Positions 62,156-64,000 of a stretch of DNA of 64,000 bases are shown here, one piece after another. Numbering within the stretch: the stretch's first letter is position 1; each line of letters begins with the position of its first letter. This DNA comes from Dyella_B jejuensis (lineage in GTDB: Bacteria > Pseudomonadota > Gammaproteobacteria > Xanthomonadales > Rhodanobacteraceae), in contig NZ_JADIKJ010000012.1 in NCBI RefSeq assembly GCF_044904675.1, forward strand, positions 124,001 through 188,000. The letters are read 5' to 3'. Both the position numbers and the translations under genes were made by a program. The notes under the pieces were generated by a model. It searched no databases. It worked only from the letters and a program-made list of their open reading frames with translations, and had not been told where the DNA came from.

Positions 62156-62773
62156 ATGCATGCCCCTGCCGAAACGTTACGCTTCGAGCGCATGACTGAT
62201 GTACTGCGGCGCACCCCATGTACGACCCTGTGGCTCGTCGCGATATGGGTGATTTTTTTTGTCGAGCTGATCACGCATGCGCCTGGTAACCAGGCCATGC
62301 TGATGCGCCTCGGGGCGCTTCCGGTGACGGGAATCGTGCATGGACAATACTGGCGCCTGCTTACTTATGCGCTACTGCATTCGGCCTGGTGGCATATAGG
62401 CCTGAACACGCTAGGGCTATGGATATGCGGACCAGTCGTTGAACGTGCGCTGGGGCCGCGCGCCACCCTGGTGATCAGCGTTGCCGGGGCGATCCTGGGC
62501 GGCGTCGCCATTCTTCTCGTTCACCACAATGGGCCGGCTTCGATTGAGTTGGGTGCCTCGGGCGCACTTTTCGCTTTGCTGGGGGCCGGTCTTGTATCCA
62601 CGTGGCGCCGGCCGGGGATATCGTTGTCCAGCTACCGACGGCTAAGGGCGATTTTGATCGTTGGCCTGGCGATATCTTTCACTCCCGAGGTGAGTATGGC
62701 CGCACACCTTGGAGGCTTGGCGAGTGGCATGGCCCTGGCATGGATGTGGCGAGCGAAGGCTGCGCTTGGGTGA
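62156..62773 (+). CDS. Rhomboid family intramembrane serine protease
   Basis: A 205-residue protein with six membrane segments. The catalytic Ser lies in ELGASGALFALLGAG (GxSG) and the His in MAAHLGGLASGMAL. LLTYALLHSAWWHIGLNTLG holds the conserved HxxxWHxxxN loop. An AAAAGGAA ribosome site before the ATG at 62156 favours this start. It may be co-transcribed with the monooxygenase 138 bases on. Confidence 0.9.
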   Translation: MHAPAETLRFERMTDVLRRTPCTTLWLVAIWVIFFVELITHAPGNQAMLMRLGALPVTGIVHGQYWRLLTYALLHSAWWHIGLNTLGLWICGPVVERALGPRATLVISVAGAILGGVAILLVHHNGPASIELGASGALFALLGAGLVSTWRRPGISLSSYRRLRAILIVGLAISFTPEVSMAAHLGGLASGMALAWMWRAKAALG

Positions 62774-62911
62774 CGGGGTCGATGACTAACCAGGCTCATG
62801 CAAGCGGCAATCGATCTTTCGAGGCGTGGATGTGTCGCGCAGCAAGGCGGCGATGTAACGTCGTCGCGGTATATGGCGATTCCCGTAACTTTCCATTGGC
62901 GAGGCTGATGC

Positions 62912-64000
62912 ATGAAACGGAGTGTGTTGATATCGGGTGCGGGCATCACCGGCCTGGCGCTGGCCTATTGGTTGAACAGGGCAGGATTCGACGTGACTCT
63001 GGTGGAACGCTCTGCGGAATTTCGGCGAGGAGGGCAGGCGATCGATATCCGTGGCGTTGCGCTTGACGTCCTCAAGGCAATGGGATTGCACCACAACGCC
63101 GAGGCATTGCGGACACGCAACCAGGGCATGTCGACGCTCGACGCCGACGGCAAGGAAACTGCGCGGACGGAAGAGCGCACGTTCAGTGCCGGTCGCCTCG
63201 ACAGCGAGGACATTGAGATTTTCCGGGACGATCTGTGCGAATTGCTGATGCAGGCGCTGGGAGGCGCGGTCGAATACCTCTACGGCGATGGCATTCGCGT
63301 GCTCGATCAGACGGAACATGAGGTGGTCGTTACGCTTGCCAGTGGCCTCGAAAAGAGCTTTGATTTTGTCCTCGGCGCTGATGGCGTCTACTCGCATACG
63401 CGCAAACTTTGCTTTGACGACGAAGCGGCATTCGTCAAGCCCTTGGGCATGGTGTTGGCGCTTTTCTCCACGCCCAATTTGATCGACTTGAAGCATTGGC
63501 AGTTGGGGCATCGCGAAGGCAATGTTGGTTACATCATTTATCCCAGCCGCGATCAAGACGAGTTGCGTGTCGGTGTCGGTTACGCTGCGGAACGAGAAGC
63601 GCTATCCCGAAACGATATAGACGCGCAGAAGGCGATGGTTGCCGCGCAATGCGCTCACCTGGGCGGCTTCTTTCCCCGCATTATCGAAGCCATGCGAGAG
63701 GCCGGGCAGTTCTATTACAACGAACTCGCGCAGATACATATGCCGGCATGGTCAACCGGTCGCGTTGCGCTGGCGGGCGACGCGGCACACTGTGCCTCTC
63801 CCTTTACGGGACAGGGAACCAGCCTGGCCCTGGTCGGTTCCTTTGTGCTCGCGCGTGAGCTGGCGTGCCATGCCGATCAGCCAGGGCAAGCGTTCGCCGC
63901 CTACGAGCGACGCATGCGTCCTTTTGTGAATCTCAACCAGGCGCTGCTGGATCTGAATCGAAAAGGCCCTATGCCTGATGACGTAATGACAAAGGCGAAG
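62912..64000 (+). CDS. FAD-dependent monooxygenase (partial, C-terminus outside window)
   Basis: At least 363 residues of a class A flavoprotein hydroxylase. It begins MKRSVLISGAGITGLALAYW, the FAD-binding GxGxxG. The FADFVLGADGVYS-like segment is FDFVLGADGVYSHTRKL, and the second FAD motif is GRVALAGDAAHCASPFTGQG. TetX, PhzS and related enzymes share this form. The substrate is not determinable. The frame runs to the window end. Confidence 0.9.
   Translation, partial: MKRSVLISGAGITGLALAYWLNRAGFDVTLVERSAEFRRGGQAIDIRGVALDVLKAMGLHHNAEALRTRNQGMSTLDADGKETARTEERTFSAGRLDSEDIEIFRDDLCELLMQALGGAVEYLYGDGIRVLDQTEHEVVVTLASGLEKSFDFVLGADGVYSHTRKLCFDDEAAFVKPLGMVLALFSTPNLIDLKHWQLGHREGNVGYIIYPSRDQDELRVGVGYAAEREALSRNDIDAQKAMVAAQCAHLGGFFPRIIEAMREAGQFYYNELAQIHMPAWSTGRVALAGDAAHCASPFTGQGTSLALVGSFVLARELACHADQPGQAFAAYERRMRPFVNLNQALLDLNRKGPMPDDVMTKAK

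Overview
The window looks like a stretch of chromosome from a high-GC gammaproteobacterium of the Xanthomonadales (Lysobacterales), most likely family Rhodanobacteraceae (Dyella, Rhodanobacter, Luteibacter or Frateuria type). I infer this from GC-rich codon use, the mreBCD-mrdA-rodA-mltB-rlpA-dacC-ybeD-lipB-lipA order, a split coenzyme-B12 ribonucleotide reductase and many exported peptidases. No rRNA, tRNA, CRISPR array or phage module was seen. The two end genes are cut by the window: prfC on the left and an FAD monooxygenase on the right.

Layout. 1-5.4 kb: prfC (partial), a small unknown gene, a stand-alone elongation factor G with a longer switch I loop, and a leftward set of PfkB sugar kinase, DUF1304 membrane protein and M24 peptidase. 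5.7-19.6 kb: a long rightward cell-shape and wall block (mreB, mreC, mreD, mrdA, rodA, mltB, rlpA, dacC), then ybeD, lipB, lipA and the periplasmic protease prc. MreBCD/RodA/PBP2 build the lateral wall, and MltB, RlpA and DacC trim it. 19.7-27.1 kb: a palindromic repeat element, then a leftward series of M1 and M17 peptidases, a HAD phosphatase, a PstS-like/LysM fusion and a DegQ protease.

27.1-31.1 kb: a class II ribonucleotide reductase split into nrdJa and nrdJb. A histone-H1-like Lys/Ala-rich gene and a strong terminator lie between the halves, and a candidate pair of NrdR boxes lies upstream. 31.8-34.4 kb: two MacB/FtsX-type permeases without an ATPase. 34.9-42.6 kb: a Kai-type signalling region with a KaiC-like double ATPase plus a CheY-like receiver, then a translationally coupled kaiC-kaiB-kaiB-hybrid histidine kinase operon without kaiA. 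An EF-hand protein and an unknown protein lie between the two parts.

42.9-64 kb: mixed accessory and housekeeping genes. They include a TylF-like methyltransferase, a GH89 glycosidase, a KirBac potassium channel, HAD hydrolase, nicotinamidase, cardiolipin synthase, an FAD/NAD(P) protein, cysteine dioxygenase, a TonB-like protein, hemolysin III, DUF885, DUF456, a small kinase, ferredoxin-NADP reductase, an RhtA-like exporter, an NTF2-like protein, rhomboid and an FAD monooxygenase.

The most distinctive signals are three. First, a family of hairpin-forming elements with terminal inverted repeats and CTAG ends occurs at three loci, each with an end lying exactly on a neighbouring gene's TAG stop codon. 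Second, the reductase is split with a histone-like gene between the halves. Third, the Kai-type region carries two KaiC, two KaiB, a hybrid kinase and a receiver protein. All family assignments come from reading motifs; no database search was run.
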